Source: Bryobacteraceae bacterium (GTDB lineage: Bacteria; Acidobacteriota; Terriglobia; Bryobacterales; Bryobacteraceae). Taken from it: a DNA stretch of 64,000 nt. The position numbers were made by a program, and so were the translations under genes. The stretch spans positions 170,890-234,889 of the forward strand of contig JAIEPW010000016.1 of the NCBI GenBank assembly GCA_019748195.1, given 5' to 3'. The notes beneath the pieces are model-generated. The model saw only the letters and a list, made by a program, of their open reading frames with translations. It was not told where the DNA came from and ran no database searches. This document shows, piece by piece, positions 9,134 to 19,886 of the stretch; positions within the stretch are counted from its first letter, which is position 1; each line of letters starts with the position of its first letter.

Positions 9134-10494
9134 GGCGCGGCGTCCACGTCCTCGGCGCGATTCTCGAACTTGGTGCATTCCTTCAGGAACACCAGCGGCA
9201 CCCGCCCGATCGGACCGTTGCGCTGCTTGGCCAGCAGCAGGTCCGCCAGACCGCGCAAATCCTCGCGATCCGGCTTGTACACTTCCTCGCGATAAATGAA
9301 CGCCACCAGGTCGGCATCCTGCTCGATCGAGCCCGAATCGCGCAGATCGCTCAGAATCGGCTTGTGATCGCCCTGCCGCGTCTCCGAAGCCCGGCTCAAC
9401 TGCGACAAAACGATCATCGGGACGCGCAACTCCTTGGCCAGCAGCTTCAACCCTCGCGAAATCTGGCTCACTTCCTGGTTGCGATTCTCGTTCCGCCCGC
9501 GCCCGCTCATCAGTTGCAGATAGTCGATCACCACCAGGTCCAGCCCGCGTTCATTCTTTAGGCGCCGCAGCTTGGAATGCACGTCCATCAGGTTCGCGCC
9601 GGAGGTATCGTCAATGTACAGCGGCGCTTCCGTGATGTCGTTCAGCGCCACCGCCAGCCGCCGCCGTTCGTCCTGATTCAGAAAGCCGCTGCGGAACCGC
9701 TGCTGATCCACGCGCGCCTGCGCGCAAACCATGCGCGTCAGCAGGCTTTCCGCCGACATTTCGAGTGAAAACACCGCCACCGTCTTGCGCAGCTTCGGAT
9801 GCGTCGCCACGTGCTGCGCGATGTTCAGCGCGAACGCCGTCTTACCCATGGACGGCCGCGCCGCCAGGATGAACAACTCGCCTTCGTGCAGCCCGCCGGT
9901 CATTTCGTCCAGCTTCGCGAACCCCGTCGAAATGCCCTTCAGCCGCTTCGACGGGTCCAGGAACGCGTTGATCCCCCCAGGGAACTTGTCGATGATTTCG
10001 ACCGTGCCCAGCAGCCGGTCGCCCGACTTGGAATCGCCCAGCCGCAGCAACTCCTCCTCGGCGCCCGCCAGGATCTCATCCGGCTCCTGCTCGCCAAGCA
10101 GGCAACGCTGCTTCAGGTTCTCCGCCGTGAAGATCAGCCGCCGCAGCGTGGACTTGTCCTTCACCAGCCGGATCGGACTTTCCAGATGGGTGATCTCCGG
10201 CAGCCCTTCGTCGAGCGACGCCAGATAGCTCATCCCGTCCACCGATTCGAGCTGCCCCCGCTTCATCAGCTCGTTGACCAGCGTCAGGTGTTCGATCCGC
10301 TCGCCGCGCTCGAACAGCTCGGACATTCTCGCGAAGATCCGCCGGTGCTTCTCGATGGCGAAGTCTTCCGCGGTCAGCGTCCCGGCGATCTGAATGAAGG
10401 CGGAATCGTTGCGCAGAATCGAGCCCAGCAGAAACCGCTCGGCCTCCACATTGGCGGGCAATCCTTTTTCGAGGGTGAGATCAGCGGCGGACAT
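9124..10494 (-). CDS. dnaB: Replicative DNA helicase DnaB
   Basis: A 456-residue protein with the DnaB layout. An N-terminal all-helical domain (NVEAERFLLGSILRND, residues 15-110) is followed by a linker helix and a RecA-like motor from about residue 180. The motor has Walker A ARPSMGKTAF, Walker B VVIDYLQLMSG and the DLRDSGSIEQDAD arginine-finger region. It unwinds DNA at replication forks as a hexamer loaded with DnaC/DnaI-type or DnaA help. It is full length, with no intein. A DnaA-box-like 9-mer lies upstream. Confidence 0.96.
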   Translation of the reverse strand: MSAADLTLEKGLPANVEAERFLLGSILRNDSAFIQIAGTLTAEDFAIEKHRRIFARMSELFERGERIEHLTLVNELMKRGQLESVDGMSYLASLDEGLPEITHLESPIRLVKDKSTLRRLIFTAENLKQRCLLGEQEPDEILAGAEEELLRLGDSKSGDRLLGTVEIIDKFPGGINAFLDPSKRLKGISTGFAKLDEMTGGLHEGELFILAARPSMGKTAFALNIAQHVATHPKLRKTVAVFSLEMSAESLLTRMVCAQARVDQQRFRSGFLNQDERRRLAVALNDITEAPLYIDDTSGANLMDVHSKLRRLKNERGLDLVVIDYLQLMSGRGRNENRNQEVSQISRGLKLLAKELRVPMIVLSQLSRASETRQGDHKPILSDLRDSGSIEQDADLVAFIYREEVYKPDREDLRGLADLLLAKQRNGPIGRVPLVFLKECTKFENRAEDVDAAPYE

Positions 10495-10625
10495 CCGAGA
10501 AAGACCTGTTTACGGTAACCGGCCCGAAACCGGCGCGCAAGCGCTCGCCATCAGGTTTCTGTGGAAACCGCGAATCCTGATTTCCACAATGAAGACAAAT
10601 AACATACCGCCGGTCTTCCACAGGG

Positions 10626-10634
10626 TTATGCACA
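10626..10634 (+). promoter_or_regulatory. DnaA-box-like site upstream of dnaB
   Basis: TTATGCACA matches the TTATNCACA DnaA consensus exactly and lies about 130 bases upstream of the dnaB start. Related TTCCACA fragments occur at about 10583 and 10617. The space 10495-10695 otherwise holds no convincing gene. Confidence 0.4.
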
Positions 10635-10695
10635 ACAGAATAGCCGCACTTTGTTTTGGCGGCAACCGAGCGGGCGATGGTGCGCCAGCTGTTCG

Positions 10696-11016
10696 TCACC
10701 GCCGGCGCGATCCCAACCGGATGCGTTGCGGAAGATGCTCTTCCTCCAGCACTCGCCCGGTCGTATCGTGAGTCGCATCCGCCACCGCAGCCAGCCGGTC
10801 GATCAACCCCAGCGCAAACAGTACCGTGGCATAGTTTCCGGCGGAGACGCCTGCATCCCCCTTCTCGATCCGGTGCAGGGTGGTCCGGCTGATGGAGGCA
10901 CGCTCCGCTAGGATCGCCACCGGGATACGGCGCCGCCGGCGGGCGTCCCGGATGTCCTCCCCCAGTTTGCGAAGCGCCCGGCCCACGGGAAGAGGTAGAT
11001 TGGTTACGTCCATCAT
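10696..11016 (-). CDS. XRE-family helix-turn-helix regulator (HipB-like)
   Basis: A 106-residue protein with a HTH_3/XRE domain at about residues 17-72: KLGEDIRDARRRRRIPVAIL, AERASISRTTLHRIEKGDAG, then a third helix pair. A short C-terminal tail RIRLGSRRR follows. Proteins of this form are usually the antitoxin half of HipBA-type pairs, with hipA overlapping the stop codon. Here no HipA homologue follows: the downstream frame beginning at GTG 10699 runs only 72 codons into the dnaB promoter and resembles nothing. The gene is therefore an orphan regulator or the remnant of a toxin-antitoxin pair. AT-rich sequence with TACAGTACCGTA lies just upstream and may be its operator. Confidence 0.75.
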   Translation of the reverse strand: MMDVTNLPLPVGRALRKLGEDIRDARRRRRIPVAILAERASISRTTLHRIEKGDAGVSAGNYATVLFALGLIDRLAAVADATHDTTGRVLEEEHLPQRIRLGSRRR

Positions 11017-11055
11017 ACGAAACCTTATTGCTTATACAGTACCGTAAAATGGACG

Positions 11056-12297
11056 CTAAGATCTAGCCTTACGCGGCTCCCGCCGCAACACCAGCGCCGC
11101 CAGCACGAACGCCGCCGCCATCAACGCCGCCGAGAGCAGAAACGGCGCCCCCGGTTGCCGCAGCGACCTCCCCGGATCGATAAACAAGGCGAAAGTTTGC
11201 GTAAACACCGTCGGGCCGATCATGCCCGTGATCCCCCGCAAGCTCTGTAGCGCGCCCTGCAACTGCCCCTGCTCGCCCTGCTCCACGCGCCGGCTCATCA
11301 AACCCTGCGACGAAGGACCCGACAGGAACCACAGCGCCATCACCGGCAGGCCGATCAGGAACGCCACCCCCGTGGGCGCGAGCCCGTAAATCGCCAGCCC
11401 GGCGCTCCCCGCCAGCAATCCCAGCAGCAGACAGGCGCGCTCCCCCAGCCGCGCGATCATTGGCCGGATCAGCGCCCCCTGCACCGCCGCCGAACTCACC
11501 CCCACCGCCGCCAGCGTTAGCCCGATCTCGCGCTCGCCCCATTGATACCGGTATCCGGCGTAAAGCACGAACACGCTCGGCAGCACCTCATGCGCCAGGT
11601 AGTACAGGAAGTTGACCCCGGCCAGCCCCAGCAGCGTGGGATGCGCCCGCAACAATCGCAGCGATCCCACCGGATTCGCTCTCGCCCAGGAGAACGCGGT
11701 CCGCTTCTCCTTCGCAAGCGATTCCGGCAGCACGAAGTACCCATAGGTCGCGTTCAGCAAGCTGAGCGCCGCCGCCACCCAAAACGGCAGCCGCGGATCG
11801 ACGGCGCCCAACAAGCCTCCGAATCCGGGACCCAGAATGAAGCCGAGGCCGAATGCCGCGCCCAGCAACCCGAACGCCGCGGCGCGGCCCGAGGGCGGCG
11901 TGACGTCGGCGATATACGCGTATGCCGTGGGAATGCTCGCCGCCGTGATGCCCGAAATCACCCGGCCCACGAACAGCCAGGCCAGGTCCGGCGCCAGCGC
12001 CATCAACACGTAATCCAACCCGAGTCCGAAGTTCGACAGCAGAATCACCGGCCGGCGGCCGAACCGGTCCGACAGCGCGCCCAGCATCGGCGAAGCGGCG
12101 AACTGCATCAGCGCCCAAACCGTGCCGAACACGCCGTACACGCGCGCCGCGGAGGCCGTGTCGCCCCCCAGGAAAATCTCCACCAGCTTGGGCAGCACCG
12201 GCACAATCATCCCCAGCGCGATCAGATCCAGCGCGACCGTGATCAGGATGAATGCCACTGCGGCCTTGCGAGGGCCTTGTGGCTGAGCGGAGGTCAC
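11056..12297 (-). CDS. MFS exporter, TCR/Tet (DHA1) type
   Basis: About 413 residues with 12 predicted membrane segments. It carries the MFS loop 2-3 motif GALSDRFGRRP and motif C-like GAAFGLGFILGPGFGG in the fifth segment, both typical of drug:H+ antiporters of the tetracycline-efflux type. The start GTG 12297 puts the first membrane segment at residue 15; an ATG at 12321 in frame would add eight residues. The substrate is unknown; resistance should not be assumed from family alone. It is transcribed toward the XRE gene but separated from it. Confidence 0.85.
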   Translation of the reverse strand: MTSAQPQGPRKAAVAFILITVALDLIALGMIVPVLPKLVEIFLGGDTASAARVYGVFGTVWALMQFAASPMLGALSDRFGRRPVILLSNFGLGLDYVLMALAPDLAWLFVGRVISGITAASIPTAYAYIADVTPPSGRAAAFGLLGAAFGLGFILGPGFGGLLGAVDPRLPFWVAAALSLLNATYGYFVLPESLAKEKRTAFSWARANPVGSLRLLRAHPTLLGLAGVNFLYYLAHEVLPSVFVLYAGYRYQWGEREIGLTLAAVGVSSAAVQGALIRPMIARLGERACLLLGLLAGSAGLAIYGLAPTGVAFLIGLPVMALWFLSGPSSQGLMSRRVEQGEQGQLQGALQSLRGITGMIGPTVFTQTFALFIDPGRSLRQPGAPFLLSAALMAAAFVLAALVLRREPRKARS

Positions 12298-12330
12298 GTG
12301 CCATTGTGCCACGCGCCGCACGGTGTCGAG

Positions 12331-12451
12331 CTATTCAGACCCGGGTCGGCCAAAAGCGGCTTCAAACTCGCTCGCCAGGATCGGCAGGAAGTCCCGGTAA
12401 GCGGCGGCAAGTTCATCAGCCGAGGTTGCCGGTGCCAGTTCCACCTGTTCC
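12331..12451 (-). pseudogene. C-terminal gene remnant fused to dispersed repeat
   Basis: A leftward frame ending at TAG 12331 reads ADELAAAYRDFLPILASEF and then a few residues to the stop. It looks like the amphipathic C-terminal helix of a real protein. Its upstream part is replaced in frame by a copy of the dispersed repeat at 12431-12451. No start codon or further coding sequence is visible, so it is scored as a remnant. The parent family is not recognised. Confidence 0.3.
12431..12451 (-). repeat. Dispersed repeat core, copy 1
   Basis: On the minus strand it reads GGAACAGGTGGAACTGGCACC (split here as GGAACAGGTG then GAACTGGCACC). The core GGAACTGGCACC recurs in eight other spacers of this window. 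In one frame it reads EQVELAP. Confidence 0.6.
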
Positions 12452-12600
12452 ACGAAAGTCCTGGTGATCAGGAGGAGAGTCTATCCGCCGCAGGGCCCGC
12501 TGATTCCACAGCCCTTCTACAATGCGGCAATCGCGAATTAGCGCCGATCGCCCCGAGGACGAGCTGCTGATTCCTGGTCCAGGCAACTCTCCTCGGAACA

Positions 12601-12709
12601 GCCGTAATTCCGAACTTCGGCGTCGGCGCCAGTTTCACCGGCTCCATATCCCCGGCATAAGGAGCAATACTTGTTTCGCCACATCCCCTGCGCTTTTTCA
12701 GTAACTTGC
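12601..12709 (-). repeat. Dispersed repeat, long copy 2
   Basis: This leftward copy matches the rightward copy at 29102-29215 along its length: GCAAGTTACTGAAAAAGCG, then a variable stretch with GGATGTGG, then TCCTTATGCC, GGATATGGAGCCGG and the core AACTGGCGCC. It is followed by GGAATTACGGCTGTTCCGA, which recurs in the copy at 29388-29440. In one frame both long copies read KLLKK...PYA...E(P/Q)...LA. Confidence 0.6.
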
Positions 12710-12945
12710 CACCGCCTTAGCCTCCGGAATCCGCGATTGAGCTGCCAGTTGGGCTAGGGATCCACACCCCAACCGGGACATCCGGATCTGGCTCCCGAGC
12801 TCAGGCGCGCGAGGCCAAAAAAGGCGCCCCAGCGCCGCGCCCTACCCTGTCCGCCCCAGCCCGTTCGTCGCAACCGTCTTCCCCGAGGCGCCGTCAACCA
12901 AGCGAGTCCAGAACATCTTCGCGGACTCGGGAAAGGCGCTTCGAC

Positions 12946-13314
12946 ATGAGGAAACTGGTAACGATCGCACCCTTACTTGGCCTTGGACTCCTGCTGGCAG
13001 CATCGGCGGCAGCCGGGGACCGCGCCGGTTCCCGGTATGCAGGTTCCCGCGGTATTGCTTATGACCGGGATGCCTGGGACGAGCGCGAGCGGTGGAGCGA
13101 CTGGGCCGGCGCCGATCGCGAATATGACCAGGACCGCCGCAAAGCCCTTCGGAAGCGTGAGAAGCAGTGGCAGAAGGAATGGCGGGAACAAGCGAAGGCG
13201 GATCGCAAATTCCTGCGCCAGGAAAACAAGGCCCGGCGGCATTGGCTGAAGGACCGCGACAAAGTGGAGCGCCAGTATTGGAAGGACTTCCGGAAGCGGG
13301 ACCGTAATTGGTAG
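12946..13314 (+). CDS. Small exported highly charged protein
   Basis: A 122-residue protein with a signal peptide (LLGLGLLLAASAAAGD). The mature part is almost entirely charged and aromatic, with repeats of D/E, R/K and W such as KQWQKEWREQAKADRKF, and should form a helical periplasmic rod. It ends RDRNW. No family is recognised. ATG 12946 is the only start that keeps the leader. It converges on the VWA gene with a 20-base gap. Confidence 0.6.
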   Translation: MRKLVTIAPLLGLGLLLAASAAAGDRAGSRYAGSRGIAYDRDAWDERERWSDWAGADREYDQDRRKALRKREKQWQKEWREQAKADRKFLRQENKARRHWLKDRDKVERQYWKDFRKRDRNW

Positions 13315-13334
13315 GCTGAGCGCGGAACACCGGC

Positions 13335-14981
13335 TTACTTGGGAAGCGGCAGCGCCACACGAATCAATCTCACCAGCTCAACCCGGTCCGGGTTGCCCAG
13401 CGTGTGAGCTCCCGCCCGCGCGGCGGCGCTCTCGAAAGAGGCCGAGCCCGTGTGCGGCCATCCGCTCAACAACAACCCGAACTCCGCCACCGCCGCCGCA
13501 AACTGAAAATCCGCCGACGGCGTTGCCGTCTCGGCGACCCCAGGCAGAGTCATCTCCACGCCCTGATTCCGCAACGGCGCCTTGTAGCGAAGCTGCACCT
13601 GGAACGCATCGGCGCTCAATGCGGCGTCATCGTGCGGCACAATTTCGTACAGCGCCGTTACGGAGTGGCCCGCGCCCAGGTCGCCCGCGTCCTTTCGATC
13701 GTCGCGGAAATCCTCGGTCCGCAGCCGGCGGTTCTCGTACCCGATCAGCCGGTAGCTCCGCACCCGGCCGGGATTGAAGCGCACCTGCGCCTTCACGTCC
13801 TTGGCTATCGTCTCCAGCGTCCCGCCGAGCTGCTCGACGAAAACCCTCCGCGCCTCCAGCGCCGAATCGATGTAGGCGTACTGCCCGTTCCCATGATCGG
13901 CAAGACTCTCCAGTTTGCGATCCCGATGATCGCCCATGCCGAAGCCGAGCACGGTGAGAAACACACCGTCCTCGCGCTCGGACTCGATCAGCTTCACCAG
14001 ATCCGCCTGGGAGCTGACACCCACATTGAAATCACCGTCCGTGGCCAGAATCACGCGGTTGTTCGCCTCCTGGCGGAACATGCCCCGCGCCGTCGCGTAC
14101 GCGAGCTGAATTCCCGCGCCCCCGGCCGTCGAGCCGCCCGCTTCCAGCCGCTCCATCGCATCCAGGATGGCCTGCTTCTGGGAGCCCGCCGTGGGAGGCA
14201 GCACCAGCCCCGCGTTGCCGGCGTACACGACAATCGCTACCGAATCTTGCGGCCGCATTTGCTCCACCAGCAGCGCGAAAGCCTTCTTCACCAGCGGCAG
14301 CTTATCCGGCGCGTCCATCGAGCCGGAAACATCGATCAGGAACGTCAGATGCGCCGGGCGCATCCGCGAGGTAGGGATCGGCGTGGCTTTCAGGCCGATC
14401 TTCAGCAGCCGGTTCCGCGGATTCCACGGGCAAACGGACAGCTCCGCGTGCGCCGCGAACGGCTCGCCCGGCTTGGGGTCCGGATAGTGGTACGCAAAGT
14501 AGTTCAGAAGCTCTTCGACGCGGACCTCATCGGGAGGCGGCAGTGAGCCCGCCGAAAGATACCGGCGGACCTTGGCGTAGGACGCCGTGTCCACATCGAT
14601 CGAGAAAGTGGAGAGAGGCTCCGCGGCGGCTTCGACGAAGGATCTGTGGGCCGTGGCTGATCCCTCTTGCTCATATGGCCTGACGTCCGGCGCGATGCCG
14701 CCCATCAAGCCGCCGGAAACGCCGCCAGGGGCTCCGCCGATGACTCCATATACAGCTTTGGGCGCGGCATGGGGCGCCTGTTGGGATGCCGAAAATTTGC
14801 GCTGATTCCACATCGATCTTGGATCAAACGACAGCGGTTCCCGCGCAACCGCGCCCAAGCCGGTGGACGGTTCCATCTCTATGGTGCGCTGACGATCCAC
14901 GTACCTTAGCGCGACGAATATGGCCGCGGAAAGCGCCGCCAAGCCGATCGGAATCCACCACCGGATCTTGAAAATTCGCAT
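13335..14981 (-). CDS. VWA-domain membrane protein, YfbK type
   Basis: 548 residues from ATG 14981, chosen because GGAG lies 9 bases upstream and the next residues form an N-terminal membrane anchor (WWIPIGLAALSAAIFVALRY). The protein has the YfbK layout: a conserved N-terminal module (YFAYHYPDPKPGEPFAAHAE), a von Willebrand A domain with the MIDAS motif FLIDVSGSMD, and a C-terminal YfbK-specific domain. The frame stays open 141 codons further upstream, almost to the kinase stop, but that part has no family resemblance. It is last in the sigma factor-kinase-VWA cluster, so regulation through that kinase or sigma factor is plausible but inferred. Confidence 0.85.
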   Translation of the reverse strand: MRIFKIRWWIPIGLAALSAAIFVALRYVDRQRTIEMEPSTGLGAVAREPLSFDPRSMWNQRKFSASQQAPHAAPKAVYGVIGGAPGGVSGGLMGGIAPDVRPYEQEGSATAHRSFVEAAAEPLSTFSIDVDTASYAKVRRYLSAGSLPPPDEVRVEELLNYFAYHYPDPKPGEPFAAHAELSVCPWNPRNRLLKIGLKATPIPTSRMRPAHLTFLIDVSGSMDAPDKLPLVKKAFALLVEQMRPQDSVAIVVYAGNAGLVLPPTAGSQKQAILDAMERLEAGGSTAGGAGIQLAYATARGMFRQEANNRVILATDGDFNVGVSSQADLVKLIESEREDGVFLTVLGFGMGDHRDRKLESLADHGNGQYAYIDSALEARRVFVEQLGGTLETIAKDVKAQVRFNPGRVRSYRLIGYENRRLRTEDFRDDRKDAGDLGAGHSVTALYEIVPHDDAALSADAFQVQLRYKAPLRNQGVEMTLPGVAETATPSADFQFAAAVAEFGLLLSGWPHTGSASFESAAARAGAHTLGNPDRVELVRLIRVALPLPK

Positions 14982-15422
14982 GGTCTCAGGCTCCAGTGGC
15001 GTAGACACCGCGCCCAGCGCGAAAGATCCGGCCGTTGCGTCAGCCGCATATCGCCAGGGTTTCTGGTCTTTCAAACACCGGCGCCACGCGCTTTGTGACA
15101 ACTTCCAGACCCGGTCGGTGACCCGCTCGCTCCGAACCGATGCTTTCGGTCGCGCACCTCCCAGCGAGGATCCAGGAGCCAGCAGCAGCCGAACGTCGTC
15201 TTCGCTGTCCGTGTCCTCCAGGACGCGTTCCGCCGCGGACAGCAGCCGCGGCAATTCCATCAACGGCGGGATCTTTCGGGTCGCGTGCGGCGCAAGGAAT
15301 GAACCGCCTTTCTTCACGGCGAAACGGAGCGCTCCCTGACACAAGGTCATCGCCAAAGCGTACGCATCTGAAGCGCCGGGTTTCCGGGTACAGCCAGGCC
15401 GCATACGGTCGCGACAGGCAAA

Positions 15423-17094
<1,672 letters not shown>

Positions 17095-17111
<17 letters not shown>

Positions 17112-17703
17112 GCGTCCGGCTTCCGATCAGCTCACTCATTAAGAAGGCGCGAGCGGCCTGCCAGTCTCGAAGGCAAGTCCTCTCCGAGATGCCGAGCACC
17201 AGGGCAATCTCACTCATGGCGAGATCGGAGAACAGCCGCAGGCCGGCGATCTCCGCCTGCCGCGGCGAAAGTCTCTCCAGCTCGCGTACTGCCTCGCGAA
17301 CAGATACCGTAGCCAGAACATCGCGGGACAGTCCCGGCTGCCGGTCTTCGGTTAATTCCGCCAGCGGAACAGTCGCCTGCGCGGGAATGCGCTTTACCGC
17401 GGAGCGAATCCGGTTCCGGTCCAGCAGGACGGAGCGCATCGCGGTCGCGGCATAAGCAAAGAAGTGCGCGCGGTTGGACCAGTGCTTGGCGTCCAATTGC
17501 AGCAGCCGCATGAAGAACTCGTTGATCAGCTCATCGGGCTCCAGCGTCGTCCGCCGCCCCCCGTGCCGGAATCCGGACAGGACCTGGACGGCAATCGATC
17601 GTAATTCGCGATCGATCAACGGCGCTACCGCATGCCAGCCGCCCGGATGAACGCCCCCGCGGTTCAGAAGATCGGTGATGGCAACGTCACGCGGCAAGGA
17701 CAT
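17095..17703 (-). CDS. ECF-type sigma factor, SigK-like/Acidobacterial class
   Basis: A 202-residue protein with region 2 (TLEPDELINEFFMRLLQ ... HFFAYAATAMRSVLLDRNR) and region 4 (LSPRQAEIAGLRLFSDLAMS followed by the HTH EIALVLGISERTCLRDWQAA). This matches the Acidobacterial ECF class found beside Ser/Thr kinase genes. No anti-sigma gene is adjacent; the overlapping kinase is the likely partner. The start ATG at 17703 follows the palindromic site at 17756-17770. Confidence 0.87.
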
Positions 17704-17755
17704 CGACTGCCATCACAGTCTAAGCCGTGCCCGAAAGCCAGTCAACCACGCCGGA

Positions 17756-17770
17756 AGTACCGCGGGTACT
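17756..17770. promoter_or_regulatory. Palindrome in divergent regulatory region
   Basis: AGTACC-GCG-GGTACT is a perfect 6+6 inverted repeat, 53 bases upstream of the ECF sigma gene and 160 bases upstream of the PEP-CTERM gene. It is a candidate operator; no protein partner can be named. Confidence 0.3.
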
Positions 17771-17930
17771 ACCGTTGTCCAGCAGAAATCTCCGTGAAAA
17801 ACATCACGTTTCGGAAACCCCGCGGCTCGGATGCCAGCGTCTGTCGGACGCGATCCACATTCTTCGTATTCTCCTTTGTCGGCCGAGATCGGCTTGGCGT
17901 CAGATCTTGTCTCTATCGGAGAAGAACGTT

Positions 17931-18794
17931 ATGAACACTCGTCTTAGCAGCCGCGTCCGCTCGCACTCCCATGCCTGCGTTCTCGCGCTCAGCGTAACGA
18001 TGCCGTGCTGGGCAGATAGCATCGTTATCGCCACGAACGCGGACTCCTGGGTAGCGCAGTACAGCACGTTGAACGGCTATTCGGGCAGCGACCCCACCAA
18101 CCACCCCGACCCCGGCGCCGTCAGCGCCGCGATCACAGCCCCCGGCTTCGTCAGTAACACCGTGTCCGTGGCGCGTCACGGAGCCGCGGCATTCGGCGAA
18201 ATTGACTTTCAACGAGGCATTCTCCGTGGCTACACCAGCAGCCTGCCGGGACAGTCAGGATCCATATCGATCCTGAACCTCCTGGCCCTGGTGACGTTTG
18301 TGAACAACACCGGCGCCCCAGCTCTTGTCACCTTTGTGTGGAATGTAACTGGATCGGAAACCTCCCGTTGCATCGACGCAAACTGCTTTGCGAACTTCGA
18401 CGCCGGTCTCACCTTCCGCAACGGTGAATTCCACTACAGCTCCCGCCAGACCGCGGGAACCATCGCGACCCGCAATACTTTCACCAATCCTACAACCACG
18501 TTGAACCCCGGCCTGGGCGCGCGGTTCACCGGGCAGTTCCTGATACCCGTCGGAAACCTCACGGACAATCTGGGAATACAGTTGAATTCTCAAGTCCGCG
18601 CGTATGATCAGGATTTCCGCAACACCGCGATATTCGAGATCCACCTCCCTCCCGGCGTTACGTTCTCATCGCCGGCTGGTTTTCTCTCCCTGCCGCCAAG
18701 CACCGCGGTGCCGGAGCCTGGCTCGCTGGCGATGGCTCTCCTCGGTGCTGGTGCGATGACGGCGAGGTATATCGCCCGGCGGCGGCGCGCGTAG
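17931..18794 (+). CDS. PEP-CTERM sorted exported protein
   Basis: A 287-residue protein from ATG 17931 (GGAGAAGAAC ribosome site just upstream). It has a signal peptide (ACVLALSVTMPCWADS) and a beta-rich body of about 220 residues with no recognised fold. It ends in a PEP-CTERM tripartite tail: VPEPGS, a hydrophobic stretch (LAMALLGAGAMTA) and a basic end (RYIARRRRA). In this sorting system an exosortase processes the tail in the membrane; no exosortase gene is in the window. Its function is probably extracellular or biofilm related, by family only. Confidence 0.85.
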   Translation: MNTRLSSRVRSHSHACVLALSVTMPCWADSIVIATNADSWVAQYSTLNGYSGSDPTNHPDPGAVSAAITAPGFVSNTVSVARHGAAAFGEIDFQRGILRGYTSSLPGQSGSISILNLLALVTFVNNTGAPALVTFVWNVTGSETSRCIDANCFANFDAGLTFRNGEFHYSSRQTAGTIATRNTFTNPTTTLNPGLGARFTGQFLIPVGNLTDNLGIQLNSQVRAYDQDFRNTAIFEIHLPPGVTFSSPAGFLSLPPSTAVPEPGSLAMALLGAGAMTARYIARRRRA

Positions 18795-19376
18795 CGCGGG
18801 AGGCTGAACTTACCGGAATGCGGACCGGCGGTCGAGTGAAACCTGCCTCCACCAGTCCCTTTTCGTTGGACTGCCGCGAGCGCGATTTGGGTCTTCTTGA
18901 TGGGCAGTTCGCCGAGCAGGCCCGGCACGTCGCGATTGTCGTTCTCACTGCCGTTGCCGCCCGCCGTGGCGCGTACCCGGTAGATTTGCGCCGGAACTGA
19001 TCCGGGCCAGCCGCGCGTAGGCCGCCCGGCCGTCGACTTCGTACTCGCGCTGCAGGATCCGCGGCGTGGCCGGCCCGCTCGGATTGCCGTGGGCTTTGTC
19101 CCCATAAGACAGCAATCAAGGTCGGCCTTGCCGTGGCGCGCGGCGAACTGCACCGGGCGCAGCCCCGGCCGCAAACGCGCGGATCTCCTTCAGGCTCCGC
19201 CCCTTCGGAACGTCCGTGCCCGTCAGCAGTCCTCGGCATCCCCATCTCAACTCCCTTCTTGTGTGCGAATCCATACCCCGCTTCAGGCTCATCCTGCGCA
19301 TGAGCCAAAGACTCAGGGAACCGCGATTCGGGTTATCTGTTAGGCTAAGGGTCCCTGGACAGGAAGGAAGAAGAAA
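18795..19376. other. Spacer with possible decayed leftward coding sequence
   Basis: No complete gene is supported. On the minus strand a stretch from about 19120 to 18800 reads protein-like (for example YRVRATAGGNGSENDNRDV and ELPIKKTQIALAAVQRKG) but has no start, changes frame and resembles no family I know. GGCTAAGGGTCCCT at 19343-19356 recurs inverted at 29046-29059. Confidence 0.4.
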
Positions 19377-19886
19377 ATGATGCTGACCGCACTCACCCTC
19401 TCACACGTCTTGATCAGCTTGGCCGGGATTTTACTGGGCCTTGTGATCGCCAACCGCATGATCGCCGGCCGGATCGACAGACGGCCGAACGATTGGTTTC
19501 TCGGCGCCACCCTGGCCACCAACGTCAGCGGCTTTTTCTTTCCGGTTCAAGAATTCCTTCCGTCGCACGCGATTGGCATTGTCTCTCTGGTTGTACTTGG
19601 TTTCGCGGGGGCGGCCATTTGGAGACACCGGCTTCGGGGGGCCTGGTTGAAAACGTACGTCGTCACCTCGATTATCGCCCTCTACCTGAACGTCTTTGTC
19701 CTGGTGGTGCAACTCTTCCGCCACGTTCCGATATTGCACCGGTTGGCTCCCAGCGAGAGTGAACCTCCTTTCCAGTTGGCCCAACTCGCGACGCTCGTGG
19801 CTTTTGTCGCCATCGGTATTTTCTCTGTTAAGGGCGTGAAGAAGATGATGCCGGACGCGGGGCTCGCTCCCGTGGCGGCGGCGTGA
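19377..19886 (+). CDS. Small integral membrane protein, function unknown
   Basis: A 169-residue protein with about four to five membrane segments: LISLAGILLGLVIA, IGIVSLVVLGFAGAAIW, YVVTSIIALYLNVFVLVVQL and LATLVAFVAIGIFSVKG. Conserved-looking loops NDWFLGATLATNVSGFFFP and FRHVPILHRLAP lie between them. No transporter or enzyme motif is seen. Starts at ATG 19377 or 19380, after AGGAAGGAAG. Its stop overlaps the crotonase gene, so the two are coupled. Confidence 0.65.
   Translation: MMLTALTLSHVLISLAGILLGLVIANRMIAGRIDRRPNDWFLGATLATNVSGFFFPVQEFLPSHAIGIVSLVVLGFAGAAIWRHRLRGAWLKTYVVTSIIALYLNVFVLVVQLFRHVPILHRLAPSESEPPFQLAQLATLVAFVAIGIFSVKGVKKMMPDAGLAPVAAA

Larger units (their letters stand above)
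12322..12945. other. Gene-poor spacer with two repeat copies
   Basis: Between the MFS gene and the small exported protein no complete gene is credible. The spacer holds the remnant ending at 12331 and two leftward copies of the dispersed repeat (12431-12451 and 12601-12709). The remainder up to 12945 shows nothing recognisable. Confidence 0.6.

Noticed and set aside
10481..10699. Open frame after the XRE gene, 72 codons, overlapping its stop
   Set aside because: Position fits a HipA toxin start, but the sequence has no HipA similarity and lies over the dnaB promoter region; the XRE gene is treated as an orphan.
11056..12297. Naming the MFS exporter a tetracycline resistance gene
   Set aside because: Motifs only assign it to the DHA1/TCR type; substrate cannot be read from sequence.
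12842..13360. Leftward open frame over the small charged exported protein
   Set aside because: It lies mostly antisense to a gene with a clear signal peptide and shows no family features.
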